Shown here in pieces: positions 26,898 to 40,697 of a DNA stretch of 64,000 nt. This stretch comes from Acestrorhynchus altus (Eukaryota > Chordata > Actinopteri > Characiformes > Acestrorhynchidae), in assembly GCA_034509495.1 (NCBI GenBank), contig CM067518.1:2494431-2558430 (forward strand), read 5' to 3'. The position numbers were made by a program, and so were the translations under genes. Below the pieces are notes generated by a model. The model was not told where the DNA came from, searched no databases, and worked only from the letters and a program-made list of their open reading frames with translations. The first letter of the stretch is position 1. Every line of letters starts with the position of its first letter.

Positions 26898-29150
26898 ATT
26901 GTAAGCCAGCTTAGTGAAGTTAACTTGGACACCTTCTGAAGACCTTCTGCTTTTCCGTCAGTTTATAAAGCAATGCACTGAAAACGTTGTTTTATGAGAA
27001 GTTAAAGCAGCTAATGTTGTGTAAAGGTTTCACTACATAAAATCGACACCAGCAGTTCGATTAGAAAAGCACACGGAAGCTGAAGGTCAGCGACCGGTGG
27101 CTCCATTTCAGCTGGACCCCAGGCTTTGGCCGGGGAGCCGAGACTAAGTGCTGTTTTTGGGCTCATTAAAGACAGCTTGCTGCTTCCCGTTGGCGGCTGT
27201 GATAGCGCAGCTAGGAGATTGGAAACTATGCCCTGTAGACAGTGGTGTGCTGGAGTGCCATGACCAGTTTGAGTCTCTGATGTGCACTGCAATTATGCTC
27301 ATTAGCGCAATTAGAACCAACAATGTACCTCCTCCGGCACTTCCTGTTTAGCTGGCTTGTGCCCTTCAGAGTGCAGATACAGATCACAGAGTGCAAGAAC
27401 ACCTCGAAGTCGAGGCTGGAGCGCAAGCAGAGCAGCGACGGAGGAGAGGCAGATGACCTCTAGAAGAAACAGTAGAAGAATAAACACCAACAAACACCAG
27501 AGGTCAGCAGAATGTGCTGCCGGTCAGCATCATTCCTAATAATGTGGCACGTAAAAGCTCGGGAAGATAAACTCCTCCCCCAAAGTCAAACCTTTACCGT
27601 ATTAAAGAGTCATTTCTGAAGCAATTCTGGTTGAGGTCTAAAGACGGCCTGTTAATGTCACAGCAGACATCAAACGTCTCCCGCATATTATATGATATAC
27701 ATAGCAGCTCCCTCCGTGGTCCAGGTCCGAGGGTACCTCCCGGGAATGAGTTTTACAACATGGAATGTCTGAAAAAATGAGTCCATCTCAATCCACCTCT
27801 TCTCAATCTATGAACCCTGGCGCACATGAGCAAGCACATATTTGGAGAAAAAGGACTGAAGAATTTAATGAGCAAATACAAAACAACAGAAAAGCTGTTA
27901 AACATGGGGGTGGATTGATCCTACTTGTTTGTGTTGCAGCCAGTGGCACAGGGAACGTTTTACTGATAGGGAAAAATACATTCAATCAAATACAAGCAAA
28001 CAGCTCAAAATCCTCTCACCAAACAAGGTCATAGCCATTTATCTATTTGTTTCACACCTGGTTCCGTAAATCAGTGCTTTGTGATGTTAAATCAGGTGTG
28101 CTGCTGATGGAATTGAACATATGCAGCTGCTGGCTTGAGGGCATCCGGGAGAGCTTTGCTCTATGGACTCAGATCATCTCAACTACTTTCTTCAGAGCGA
28201 GACATTCTTCTTCCTCTTTACTGTATTTCTGTTCTACCAGGATCTGGTTACTGAGCAGAGAAATGGCTTTAAATGATGTGCTTTGATGTCTAATATCCTT
28301 CTGCACGGGGCTCCTCCTACGCTCACGTGGGTGTGCAAAGAAAAGACGATTCAGGGAATACTGAGAGTTTTCCTAACAGCCTTCCAGTTCTGCAGGAGGT
28401 AGCTGTCAGCATTTGATCCTTGTTATTCGGCACAGCGATGAAAGGCCCAACTCTTCCTCTCCTCTCATGTCGAGTCGCCTGATAAACGAATCCAGGAGTG
28501 CGTCGAGGTCAGAAGCTTTAAATACTGTAAACGTGAAGGTGGGGAAGAGCTTCCTCCTCCTCACTCCTGCTTAGTTACCTCAGACCGATCTGTGAGCAGA
28601 AGTGTAGAGAGATAAGGGTTCTCCATCTCCACTCGCTGCTTTCACCCAACCCTTGTTCTGTCCTTTTCCTTTTCTTTCGTTCCTCTGATTCAGGGACGGC
28701 CTCAGTGTTGGGTGATATCAGGATGTCGTTATCGTAATAAATCACCTTATGATACGCTTACATAAGAACACTGGTCGGACGGTGGTTTAAGAGCTAGAAC
28801 ACTGAACAACTGCAAGTAGAGGGGGACTAGAAGACCTACGTGATGAAAACCATGCAGGACTCTTAGCATTAACATGCAGGAGCAACCAGGTAGGAGTGTC
28901 TAACAGAGTGGACAGTGAGTGGACAGGGTGTTTAAAAACTCCAGCAGCACTGTCGTGTCTGATCCACTCGTACCAGCTCAACACACACTAACACACCACC
29001 ACCGTGTCAGTGTGACTGCAGTGCTGAGACTGACCCACCACCCACATCATATCTGCTCTGTGGTGGTCCTGATCATCGAAGATCAGGGTGATCATGGTTG
29101 ATCGGAGTACATCTCACAACTCCTCTAAAAGTGAATATTCCAACCCATCC

Positions 29151-29185
<35 letters not shown>

Positions 29186-31441
29186 AGTGCCCAAGCCTTG
29201 TAAAATACCACCAGGTCAAAGTGGCCTCATCTCCTGATGTGTATGGCAGCCTCGCACAAGCCTCCGAGATTTTCCAGGGCAACGCATCTCTGATCTGAGC
29301 TCTCAGCCTGGCAGCCAACAGACAAATTGAGCTGTCACTCAAGAGCTCCTCGCCGTCAGCCTCCTGCTGAGTGTCTGATATTAACCTCTGACTCCACACA
29401 GGTCATGATCACACCATGCCGCAGGCGCGAAGAGGCCAGTGAGTTTTAATTAGGAATGGAGGCTTAGTCCAATCCCCAAACGTTGGATCAGGAGGGAGTC
29501 GCGGATGATGCTGATGAGGTTTTACAAAGAAAGGGCACTGCTGTCAGTTTGAAGGCCAAGCACAGTCAGCTGAAATGGAATTCCAACGGAAGACGCAGCT
29601 TTAGTAGGACAGAATATCAGAGGACACTGGTCCAGAGTCTTCTTTGGAATACACAAGGTAAACGTTCAGATGGAAGAACATGGATACTGTGGTCTACACT
29701 CATTCCATCACTGCTTCTCATGGATCAAGTTAAAATATGGTGGATATAGGGTCTGCTCGTCACGTGCCACGTTTTTCAACATCTCCCAACCAGCGTCTTT
29801 ACAGGAGAAGGACGCTTCATCACTTCATAACTGTAACCGGTCCTTTCCTTTCATCAAAAAATTCTTACACAACCACCAATGTGGGAAAAATGGAGATACG
29901 AGGTTTTTGCAGGACAGTGATGATATCCTGCGGGAACAATCCTCTGCACTGCTTGCACTGAAAAACTGGTCACGGTGGGACTGAAAACCTCCCAAAGCAG
30001 ACAAAATCTGGAAATCCTGGAAAGTCTTCAGTTACATATATGCACAAAACGACCCACGACAAAGATGGAGTCCATGTCTCATAGACCTGGTTTGTGAGTC
30101 TCCACAAGAGGGCGCTGGCTGAGCTGTGTGAGCAGTTCTATTTGGAATGTTCTGCTTAAACGTTACATTATGTTACATTAGAGTGAGGACCAGCCAGTGC
30201 CAATCTGATTTAGGTATTTTTATAAACACGACCACACGCTGTCACACCTCGTATCTCCAAACCATCAACTTTAATTCTTAATTTTAATGGAAATCAGTGG
30301 AAAACGATTTTATTCCAAGTCCTTTTTAGTCATTTCTCTCAGACCATCCATCATGAAACTGTTATGAAACATCGTGTTAACAGAATTATGATTAATATAT
30401 GACAATATTTGCACTAATAATATGTAGCACTAAAAATGTCTGAACAGATATATTCATAACACTATGAGCAGCCTCACATGTATTTTTAATTACTAATGTA
30501 ATTCCTACTTAAAAATAACTACATCTGTTCATCATATTAGGGCCTGTGTGAGCGGCTACATTCTACTATTCCAGGCTCAGGATCAAAGTAACCTAAAGAC
30601 ATGATACAACCTGTCATCAGTGAGTAATCCAGTCTGGACAACAGCTACAATCCACTCATTTCCTGACTGGATTAAATCCCAGTTTAAATGCCAAAGCAGC
30701 CAATCAGTGCATGGAGTGGGACTGCATTTGATCAGCAGGAGGGGGCGGGGCTGAAGCCGTCCCCGACCCAGATACTGGGTTATAAAGGAAAATGAGAAGG
30801 GAGGGGCTGTTGACTTCTTTGCTAAGTGTATCAATTTCAGAATAAAAGTCCTGGAGAGGGATAATTCTGATGCATACATAAATGTATCGCCCTCTGGATG
30901 TTTTATGGTGCTATAATATTTAAATTCCATTAATATTTACATATCAAAATAATGAATAATGTGTGGGTAGCTTAGGATCTCCTAAATATAATATCTGGAA
31001 TATATAAAAACACATAAACACAAAGAAGGGCGGGACCTTTTATCACTATATGATCAACAGCAGTGACCTCAGCTGTGAAAGTGGTTTACAGGTGGAGAGG
31101 GTGGAGAATGTGGTCACCTCCCTGCAGAGCGAGCTGCGTGCCAGAGAATCGGCACATTGGGGACTTGTTGAAAAGACCATCTTTATCACAGTCTGGGGAC
31201 TTCAACCGCTGCATTATCCAGCAGGAACATCTGTCACGGAGACCCGTGCACTCGCGCTGCTTTCTACAGCAAGCTTCCAGGAAAGGCTACAGCAACATGC
31301 ACTAATACCCCAAACTGCACTGTACGCGCGGAAGTGCCTGCAAATGCATGAGCATATGGCTGCTGTCAGCCAGGTCTACAGAGAGAGCACGAGTGAGAGA
31401 GTGCGAGTTCATCTGGCAGCAATGCAACTGATCACTCAGCA

Positions 31442-31479
<38 letters not shown>

Positions 31480-32779
31480 ACATACACACATACACACAGC
31501 TGGTGTTGACTTCATGAGCTGTAAGGCTTTTCTGACGCTCACTTTCATCTGCTCTCCCTTCAAGTGCCAAGCTTCAGGGCAAAGAACCACACCCAGACCA
31601 ACACAGGTGTTCAACAGGACACCACACTGCCTGCCCCCGCCTATACCCCACCGTCCCCCCTCTCACTGACTCTTGAACCCATCTGTCTGTCCATCTCTTC
31701 TGCTTTTAGGCTCTCTGTGGAAGTTCTTTACACGTTCCCCGGTCAGGTGTGGAGCAGATAAGCGTAGTTCAGACTGGGGAAATATTCCTATTTCTGCACT
31801 TTCACACTTCAAACCCCCGCGACCCAACGTCCAGGATGTGTTCCAATGTCTCCGAATCCACAGCCAAAAGACCTCCTCTGCACAGGCTGAACTCAAAAAC
31901 TTCAGTAACATCTCAGCATCCTGCTTAAAACCCAGTATGAAGATTCTATTCCTGTTCCTAAACTGGGCAAACAGCTGGTGCTGCAGAACCACGCCGAGAT
32001 CTTACACAGCTATGAACCAGAACACAGCTGGTAGAGATGTGGAACGGAGGTCTGAGTGTGTGTGTGTGTGTGTGTGTCAAAACATGGCCTAAAAAGAGTT
32101 AACCTACAGGTTCCTGACGTTTTATGTTGAACATATACACACTCATCATCAAAAAATAGTTGCACCAAGAAGGAATCAACCGTCTCAAAAGACCGTTGGT
32201 GGAGACGACCTATGAAACCGTCAGCGCAGGTCGACGGTTTGTTGCCACACATCACATGTCTGATGTCATGGTGTTCTGTGCAATTTCGTACGATGCCAGA
32301 TCACCTTGGGTCTTCTGAACACTTTTCCGTTGCACTAATCCAACAGGACAAGGGACTCGCCTTGAAGACACTGATACCACGCCGTGGTCGGTCTCATCTC
32401 CAGACCTGTCCCTGATTGAAAATGTGTGGGATGCTATTGGACGCTCTATCAACACTCCACCCCTACCACACCATCTGCAGAACTGAGTGAGAACATTCAA
32501 GCTGCACGGGATGGATCATCACAGGACACCATTAGGAACCTCTACAACTCCATGCAGAGACGTCTGTTGTTGCGTTAAACCCGACGCCGTCCTGAGAGAC
32601 ACCACTTTTTTTTTTTGTGTTGACGAGTGTGAATTAAAGGACTGTGCGCACTCCGGTGTAGAGGTGTAGGAGTGTCACAGTGGTTTGTGGTGTGTGCGTC
32701 AGTGGCACTTACTTGATATAGTAGGGCACTTTATTCTGGGATACTGCTCTCTGCCAGGGCAACTGGACTGAAGCTGTGG

Positions 32780-32851
<72 letters not shown>

Positions 32852-35383
32852 AATTAGAACGACTTCCACGTTGGCGTCGTTTTATTTCAATTGAAATCAA
32901 CGCTCATTTCTGGGCCTTTAGTCTATTGATGAGCACATTCTGTTAACTTCGTATTAAAATATAATTACACAAGCAGGCCGACGTCGGCTTTGATGGTATT
33001 AGGCTTTCATTCACTCTGCATTAGTCATCGCTGGCCTGGTTTACATGCTTGACACAAAAAGCAGCAGCACTTCAGAGAATGAAGGGCTGGCCATGTTTGA
33101 AAGAAGCCTCTAACCCCACACACTACTGGCACTGACACTGACACTGCGCTGCTGAATGAGTACGTGGGCACTGGGATCCACAACGAGGTTACTCAACAGT
33201 GTGACGGAGTTTGACGCTGGTGTGAGGGTATTCAGGCCAGCGACTTGCATGGTACTGGCGTGGTGCGAGGGGTGGGACGGGTGGCAGCGGCTGGAGAAAG
33301 AGCAATGCTCGTGGTGGGCTAGAAACACATCAGAGCCCATTTTCACTCAAGGAGACCTTTCAAGAAGATCAAGAGTTGCACAACAAAAGCTCTTCTCGGC
33401 GTGGTCAGTCGACCCGTACTTCAGCTTTAGTCTCCAGCTTTGTGCTTTCAACCATTAGAGCCTCCTAGGTGACCTCCAGTGTTGTTTCATAGAGCTCCAT
33501 TAAATGTGTCCCACAGCAGGGCTGGACCCCTCCAACAAACTGGAACAGCTGTGTTAACTGCTGGCCTGTCTCAGGGGGAAGGACTCGGTGTCCAGAAACG
33601 GAATCACTTGTGATGAAATAAATGGACAACTCGTGTTGTGCAGAGCTCAGTCACTGAGATGTCTGGCGATCCCACTGTGAAAGAAGTTCACGCAGCCAAA
33701 CCCGCTCTTTATAAAACACTTACGCTACACAACCAACCTCTTCTAATCAATGCAGGCAGCTACTTTATGTTGCACCCATTGCTGACACGGATGTGCAAAG
33801 GCACACAGCCCGTCTAGTCCCTGTAGAGAAGTTTGGCCAGAACAGGACTCTCTGGAGCAGATCAACATGAACCTACTGATCAGCAGGACTGGTGATCCAT
33901 CAGATAGTGGCATCTTGGCACACCTGGGAATTGAACCCACAACCCAGTGGAGACTATGACACCCAAGGCTGAGTGGCAGCTTGGGAGACCAAGGTATTGA
34001 ACCTATAACTCAGCAGCAGCTTAGTAGACCAGAGTATGGAACCCACAACACAGTGGCAGCTTAGTAGACCTGGGTAGCAAACCCACATCCCAGTGGTTTC
34101 TTAGCACACCTGAATATGGAACCCAAGACCGATTGGCAGCTTGGGAGACCAAGGTATTGAACCCATAACTCAGCAGCAGCTTAGTAGACCTGAGCATGGA
34201 ACCCACCACACAGTGGCAGCTTGATGGATCTAAGAATCAGATCCCAAAATGCAGTGGCTCCTTAACAGACCTGGTTTTGAACCCACAACCTCGTGATAAG
34301 TAACCCAGCGCTCTCAAGACCAATCAACCTGTAGGAAAGAGTCTTACGATCATCCCGGGAATTGAATTCCTCAGTGATACGATTATAGAGATGATGTTTC
34401 ATCAACTAACTTTCAGAGATATGACCAGCTCCTGTCAGAAACCCCGCTGTAATAAGAACGACGGCAATAATATGAGCGTAAAGCTGCACTTACACTCACA
34501 ATATGACAGCAGATAAAAGCTTCACACACAGCGTCTCTCTGGCTCAGTCTGTCAAGGACAAACACGGCCACACGTACATCGACGAGTAAATGCAGTTGGT
34601 AAAAACCAAAGCACTTCAGAAAAGGACGGAAATAAATCCTCTGTTCATCTCCAGGAACGAAACATCATCTCGGCATTACAGGGAACGGACTCCAGGTCGT
34701 CCTCCTCTGCTGGGTACAGGGCTTTTATCGTCACTGGTCAACGTATAACGATCTGCCGCGAGTGTTCTCCAGCTCGTGTCATACGGCGAGTGTTTATCAC
34801 ACACACGGACAAAAGTATCGGGACACCTGTTCTTCTGAAATCAAAGAGTCGATCCTGCTTTTGTTGGAGTTGCTGTCTCTACTCTCCAGGGAGGTCTTTC
34901 TACTCGATTATGGAGCATTGTGAGGGTCTGACTGCATTCATTGGCAAGTGCATTAGTGAGGTCAGCATGTGGGATGATCACGACCCCACCTCATGCCCGA
35001 CTCATCCCAAAGGTACCGAAGCAACACCATTCCAGAGAACACAGCTCCACTGCTCCACAGCTCAAAAGGGGCTGGAGAAAGAGGATTAGGCATGGTGCTC
35101 AAACCTTCAGGTTTCTCTGTCCTATTCTACTGGCCGTACTTCTCTACAGGGACTAGACAAGCTGTGAGTGCATTTGCACATCTGTGTCAGCAATGCGTGT
35201 GTCTGTGTGTGACATACTGGAGAGGAAATGTTGTGAAGAGGGTCCAAAGTCTCTGTGTGCTTCCTGTAAGAGCTTCAGTCTCTCCTCTATAGCAGCCTAG
35301 AGAGAGGGGGAGGAGAGAGAGAGGGGGGGAGAGAGGGGGGGATTTAACAAAATGAATCAAAATATTCTCATATTATCTGTCTC

Positions 35384-35440
<57 letters not shown>

Positions 35441-35539
35441 AGTATATTCTCATTCCATTCAAATGAGAGACCTCTATAAAGCAGAGCTCTGTGAGACAGA
35501 GATACTGACACCAAAGACACTTCACAACAAACACTGACA

Positions 35540-35589
<50 letters not shown>

Positions 35590-35666
35590 CTGACAATGAG
35601 CCAGGGTCTGTCCTTCAGACGCTCACACAGGTGATGGTGAAGGAGAAGAGGAAAAACATAGACGAG

Positions 35667-35714
<48 letters not shown>

Positions 35715-38059
35715 ATTAATGGCAAATGAAACAGTGATGTATGAACAGAGGACTAAATGAAGGACGCGCAAGTGATGACAAAACAAGAAACAGTGAGAAA
35801 GAAGGATGAGGTGAAGGAAAAAGAAAAAAAACTGAGTGGGAAAAAGGGCATGAAGAGAATGATAAAGGAGAGAGGTAAAAGTGTAGATGAGTAGGGGGAG
35901 ACGGGGTAACGGTTGCAGTAACAGTAGTAACATTATTAGTTGTAGTAATAATAGCAGTAATAGAAGTATTAGTGAGAAGAGAAGTAACAATAATAGCAGT
36001 AGTGATGAAAGTAGAGGTGGAAATAACAATAACAGTGATAGTAGTAACAACAGTAGTAGTAGTAACAGTAGTAGTAATAACAGTAACAGTAGTAACAGTA
36101 GTAGTATTAACAGTAGTAACCGTAGTAACAGTAACAGTAGTAGTAATAACAGTAGTAACCGTAGTAACAGTAACAGCAGTAGTAACAGTAACCGTAGTAG
36201 TAACAGTAACAGTAGTAACAGTAGTAGTATTAACAGTAGCAACCGTAGTAACAGTAACAGTAGTAGTAATAACCGTAGTAACAGTAACAGTAGTAACAGT
36301 AGTAACAGTAGTAGTATTAACAGTAACAGTAGTAACAGTAGTAGTAACAGTAACAGTAGTAGTATTAACAGTAGTAACCGTAGTAACAGTAACAGTAGTA
36401 GTAATAACAGTAGTAACTAGTAGTATTAATAATAATAATAATAACAGTAGTAGTAACAGTAGTAGTAACAGTAGTAGTAGTACAGTAAAAGTAAGAAACA
36501 GTTGTAGTAGTAGTAATAACAGTAGTAACTGTAGTAACAGTAACAGTAGTAGTAACAGTAATCAGAATAGTAACAGTAACAGTAGTAACAGTAGTAGTAA
36601 TAACAGTACTAAGACTACAGCACCCTGCAGTAGTTCCAGCGCAGGTTCAGGTTGTCCAGCTGTCTGCTGCTAATGGATGAAAGCTGAACATCCAGAGGAG
36701 CCAGATCACTCGCCAAGGAGTTCACAGCGGAAACCTCCTGCTTCAGAGAGGCCACCTCCTCCCGGGAAGGCCTGTACAGGAAGAGGAGGAGAACAGAAAG
36801 ACATGGGCTACCCACCAGCTCCGCGGAAACCAGTGGAGAAGCTCAGTCCTGAAGGGCTTTAGATCTTCAGTGAGACAGTTCTGCTGAAAGTGAGGGGCTT
36901 GATGAAGAGGCTGCGGTGCTGAAGTCTGACATGGTGTCAGGCAGGGCCACCTGAACTGGCCACTACAGAACGAAACAGCCAAACTACAACTATCAGCAGC
37001 AGCAAGTCACACAGCTGAGAGCGCATGAAAACAAACCTTCACAACCCACTCAGCTGTTTACAGGCCGCTGCTGCCCCACGCCCTTCAAACTCAGACAAAG
37101 CTCACAGGACTGAACTTTCTCGGTGATGCATAAACGAGGACACTGGAGGTCAGACTCCAACCGATAACCTCCACGTCTGCAAAATCATTAGTCACTCTTA
37201 ATTATCTGCCCTTTGCACCGGCGTGAAGCGAAGCCTCTCTGACGTGCGGCGTGGATGCAGAAAACACTGCCGTAACCATGGTTATCGGGACTAAGCATGG
37301 ACACTCTGTGGACAGAAGTATTGGGACACCTGCTGATTTATTCAGGGCGCTCAAAAGCATTTCCCCAGGAAAGGGGCTTCTACTAGATTTTGGAACACGG
37401 TTGCAGGGACGTGACTGCATTCAGCTTAATGAGAACGTTGGGTCATCACCCAGTACAGGCAGTCACCACAATAGCGCATGCAGCCCTTCGAGGGGGCAGA
37501 GGCCTCTCCACCCTAACGACAGATACGGTCACCTGCAAACGTGTGAGCTGCCAAAGGCGGGAGTTGAGCACTAAGGTCTGAGCTCTGACCATAGTGGCAA
37601 GCAGCCTCCAATTCCACAGCAGAACCTGAAATCATTAACGACATCACGGTTCATCGATGGGTCCTGCAGTGAGTCAATCAGAGGTCTCCTTACAGGCCAG
37701 CCAGCAGGCTTTGCTCTCGATGGGTCAGGTGAAGGTCCAGCTGGTCCATGGCACTCTGCAGATCCCGCAGTTTCTCCAGAGCTCGCTCCAGCTGCTCGTG
37801 CCATCCACCTACGTGCCCTAGAAGCCTCTCCCAGCGCTCCCGGACCTCTGCCGCCTGCTTCCGGATCGCCCTTGCCACTCGCTGGGCCTTCTCCTCTGGA
37901 GACAGCTCTGAGAGGATTTCAGAAGAAGTGGAAGAGCTCATTTAAACCTGGGACAAGCATTAGCAGTTTCTACAAATACTTCCACTGTCAGAATGTGAAA
38001 CGACACACACGAAACTCCACACTGGGTTGCAATCATTGCCATACTGTAAAAACCCACTG

Positions 38060-38132
<73 letters not shown>

Positions 38133-38828
38133 TATGCATAAGGAGGTAACAGTGATCGCAAACGCGGTGCGTTAGGGTGTGTGTTCAGTCACTTCAAACA
38201 GATATGATTCCTCAGATCAGCCACACACGCCCCACTGAAAAGAGCGGACAGGACTACAGCCACACTTTGTCTGGGAAATCAGACAGCAGGGCGGAGACAC
38301 GGAGATGAAAGAAACTGATTGACGGCCTGAGGGAATGATTCTCCGTGAACTCCTCTTTGGCGGGCGGGTGGATAATTACATTCAGTTGTAGATACGCAAC
38401 CCACAGACTCAAATGACCCGGCTTGATTTAACTAAAGTGAAGTGATTCCAACTGAATCTGACCAAACGGAACCGGATTAGACTGGGACGGGAAGGCCGAG
38501 CACAACTGACACAGTACAGCGGAACCGCCTTTCATTTGATTTCCAGAATGAACGGAAATGAACGGATTCTCAGCGTCAGAGACCTGCAGAAAGCAGGGCT
38601 AAGAGATAATGACTCCAAGGCTTCCACAACCCAACCGAATATCAGATGTTTGAGTCTGATATCTGATTGAAGCCGTTATTACAGTGGAATTGGAATTAAT
38701 GTCCGGAATAGCGGGAAAAGAGCACTTCCAGTAATTCCAAAGCTGCATCAGCTACTGCTGCTCTACAGTATTAGATAAAGGGCTGCCTTACTGGAAATCC
38801 TAAGATCGTTCCATATCGACGAGAGGGA

Positions 38829-38893
<65 letters not shown>

Positions 38894-40646
38894 CCCGATA
38901 GGCTACCCAATGTTTGATGTGTGACTTAAGTTAGCATGACTAACACATCCCTGAGTCCTGAGTGTGTGTGTGTGTGATCTGTGCAATGCCGCACACACAC
39001 CCACACACACACACACACACACCCACAGCAAGTAAAAGACAGCGAGTATCCCAGACCCATCACAGGCTCAACTAAAGTTACATCAAACACTCTGCCCAGA
39101 GGAACTGTCACTGACAAGAGTGTGTGTGTGTGTGTAGTGTTGTGATGTACGTGTGTGTGTGTGTGTCCTGAGAGAAGCAGATCAAAGGGTGAAAAACCAG
39201 CACACACCTACCACGGCCACTCAGGCCCAGCTCAATTATTAATGTCGGCAATCTTGCAACTGAATTGGGCTCGAGCGCCAGCCACTCGGCTTTTCTTAGA
39301 CTTCTCAACCAGTTTGTCACTTTTCCGCCAGCCCTCGCTAAAAACACCGGCGCTGGTTCTAATAAAGATCGGCACATAAATCTGAGGTCAGAACTGACTT
39401 GAATACGCCTCGTGGACTTCTGGAAAAGAGCGCAGCACATCAAGGTCAATAAGCCTCAGCTCCGGGGCGGCACTCATGCCGAGTGGCCTCACTTTTTACT
39501 CACAAGGAGTTCTTTTATTTGATCAGAATGTTTTGGCTCGCTCAGAAGTGCAGGAACGTCAGGAACTAGACGGGCTGTGTGCAGAGACATAGCCTCCACA
39601 CATTTCAAAGGAAATAAACAGCTTCCTCGGTTCCTGCAGTAGAATCTGGAGCTGGCAGTTGAGGAGGGGGTCATGGACTGGGGGCTTTCGGACTTTCAAG
39701 GTCAAGGAGGAGTGTTATGAAGCACCGTAGAGTTAAGGAGTTAATACAGCTACTGTATAGCCAAGGACTCTTATAGAAGACCTGTGTTCTCTCAGCCTGT
39801 GGGCTGGGGAACCATCAGCGCACCATGCAGCACTCTCTAGTGGTCTGCAGGCCCATCCTCAGGGGGAGGCACTCGTCCATAATGGGTAAGAAAGGGCTTT
39901 GAAACACCCACCCAAATGTATATCTGCTCGTACCATTCTGTGGAGGAGAACCAGCACCAGAACATCCTTACCTCTTGTTTCTGAAGCTCCGGTGAAGAAA
40001 ACAAAAAGCTCTGTAAACCTGCATATAGACCCACATACACACTAGTGAATTCACACACTAGGGGGCAGTGAGCACACGTGCCCGGAGCAGGGCGCAGGGA
40101 CCCGAGGAGCAGCTGGGGAGTTAAGTGCTTTGCTCTCATATGAGCATAAATATAAATAACATTCCGACTAAAAGACGAAAAGACCTGCTCTGTGGTGGTC
40201 CTGTGGGGGTCCTGACCATTGAAGAACAGAGTAAAAAAAAACTGGACCACCACAGCCTGTGATTACTGAACCACAATGTGCTCCCGGATGCTCAGCAGAG
40301 CTGACCAAAGGGACAGCGAAGAAGTGCAGAAACAAGGAGGTGGTCATAATGTTATGGCTGACCAGTGTATAGAAATGTCCATTGCTCTGGAGTGAAAGCA
40401 GTAGCTGCTCGAGCTTTTGGAAAGATGGTGGGGCTTTATGGGAAATGTAGTGCTGTAGTGCCATGACGTTCTGCTTAGCAAACCCAGTAAAACATTGACT
40501 TTTACCACCATAGGTTCACTGAACCACGGTGACATTTTACTGCAGAGATGGATTCAAATAATGTGTTACGGTGCCTGAAACCTCGGTACAGAACTGCACG
40601 TTTGGTCATTATGTGGAATTTATTTCAGAGATGACCTTATTAAAAC

Positions 40647-40697
<51 letters not shown>

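Noticed and set aside
29480..29990. Another transposase relic or host exon
   Set aside because: Only scattered weak similarities (tggtccagagtctt, aaaatatggtgg); no conserved block in order.
35373..36673. Very long open frames (289 codons minus, 233 and 177 codons plus) over the trinucleotide array
   Set aside because: They are poly-Leu, poly-Val/Thr and poly-Ser/Asn readings of a triplet repeat, open on several frames at once; no domain or splice context.
16250..37907. Assignment to dystrophin or DRP2
   Set aside because: Diagnostic residues ([42 protein letters not shown]) fit utrophin better than either paralogue.
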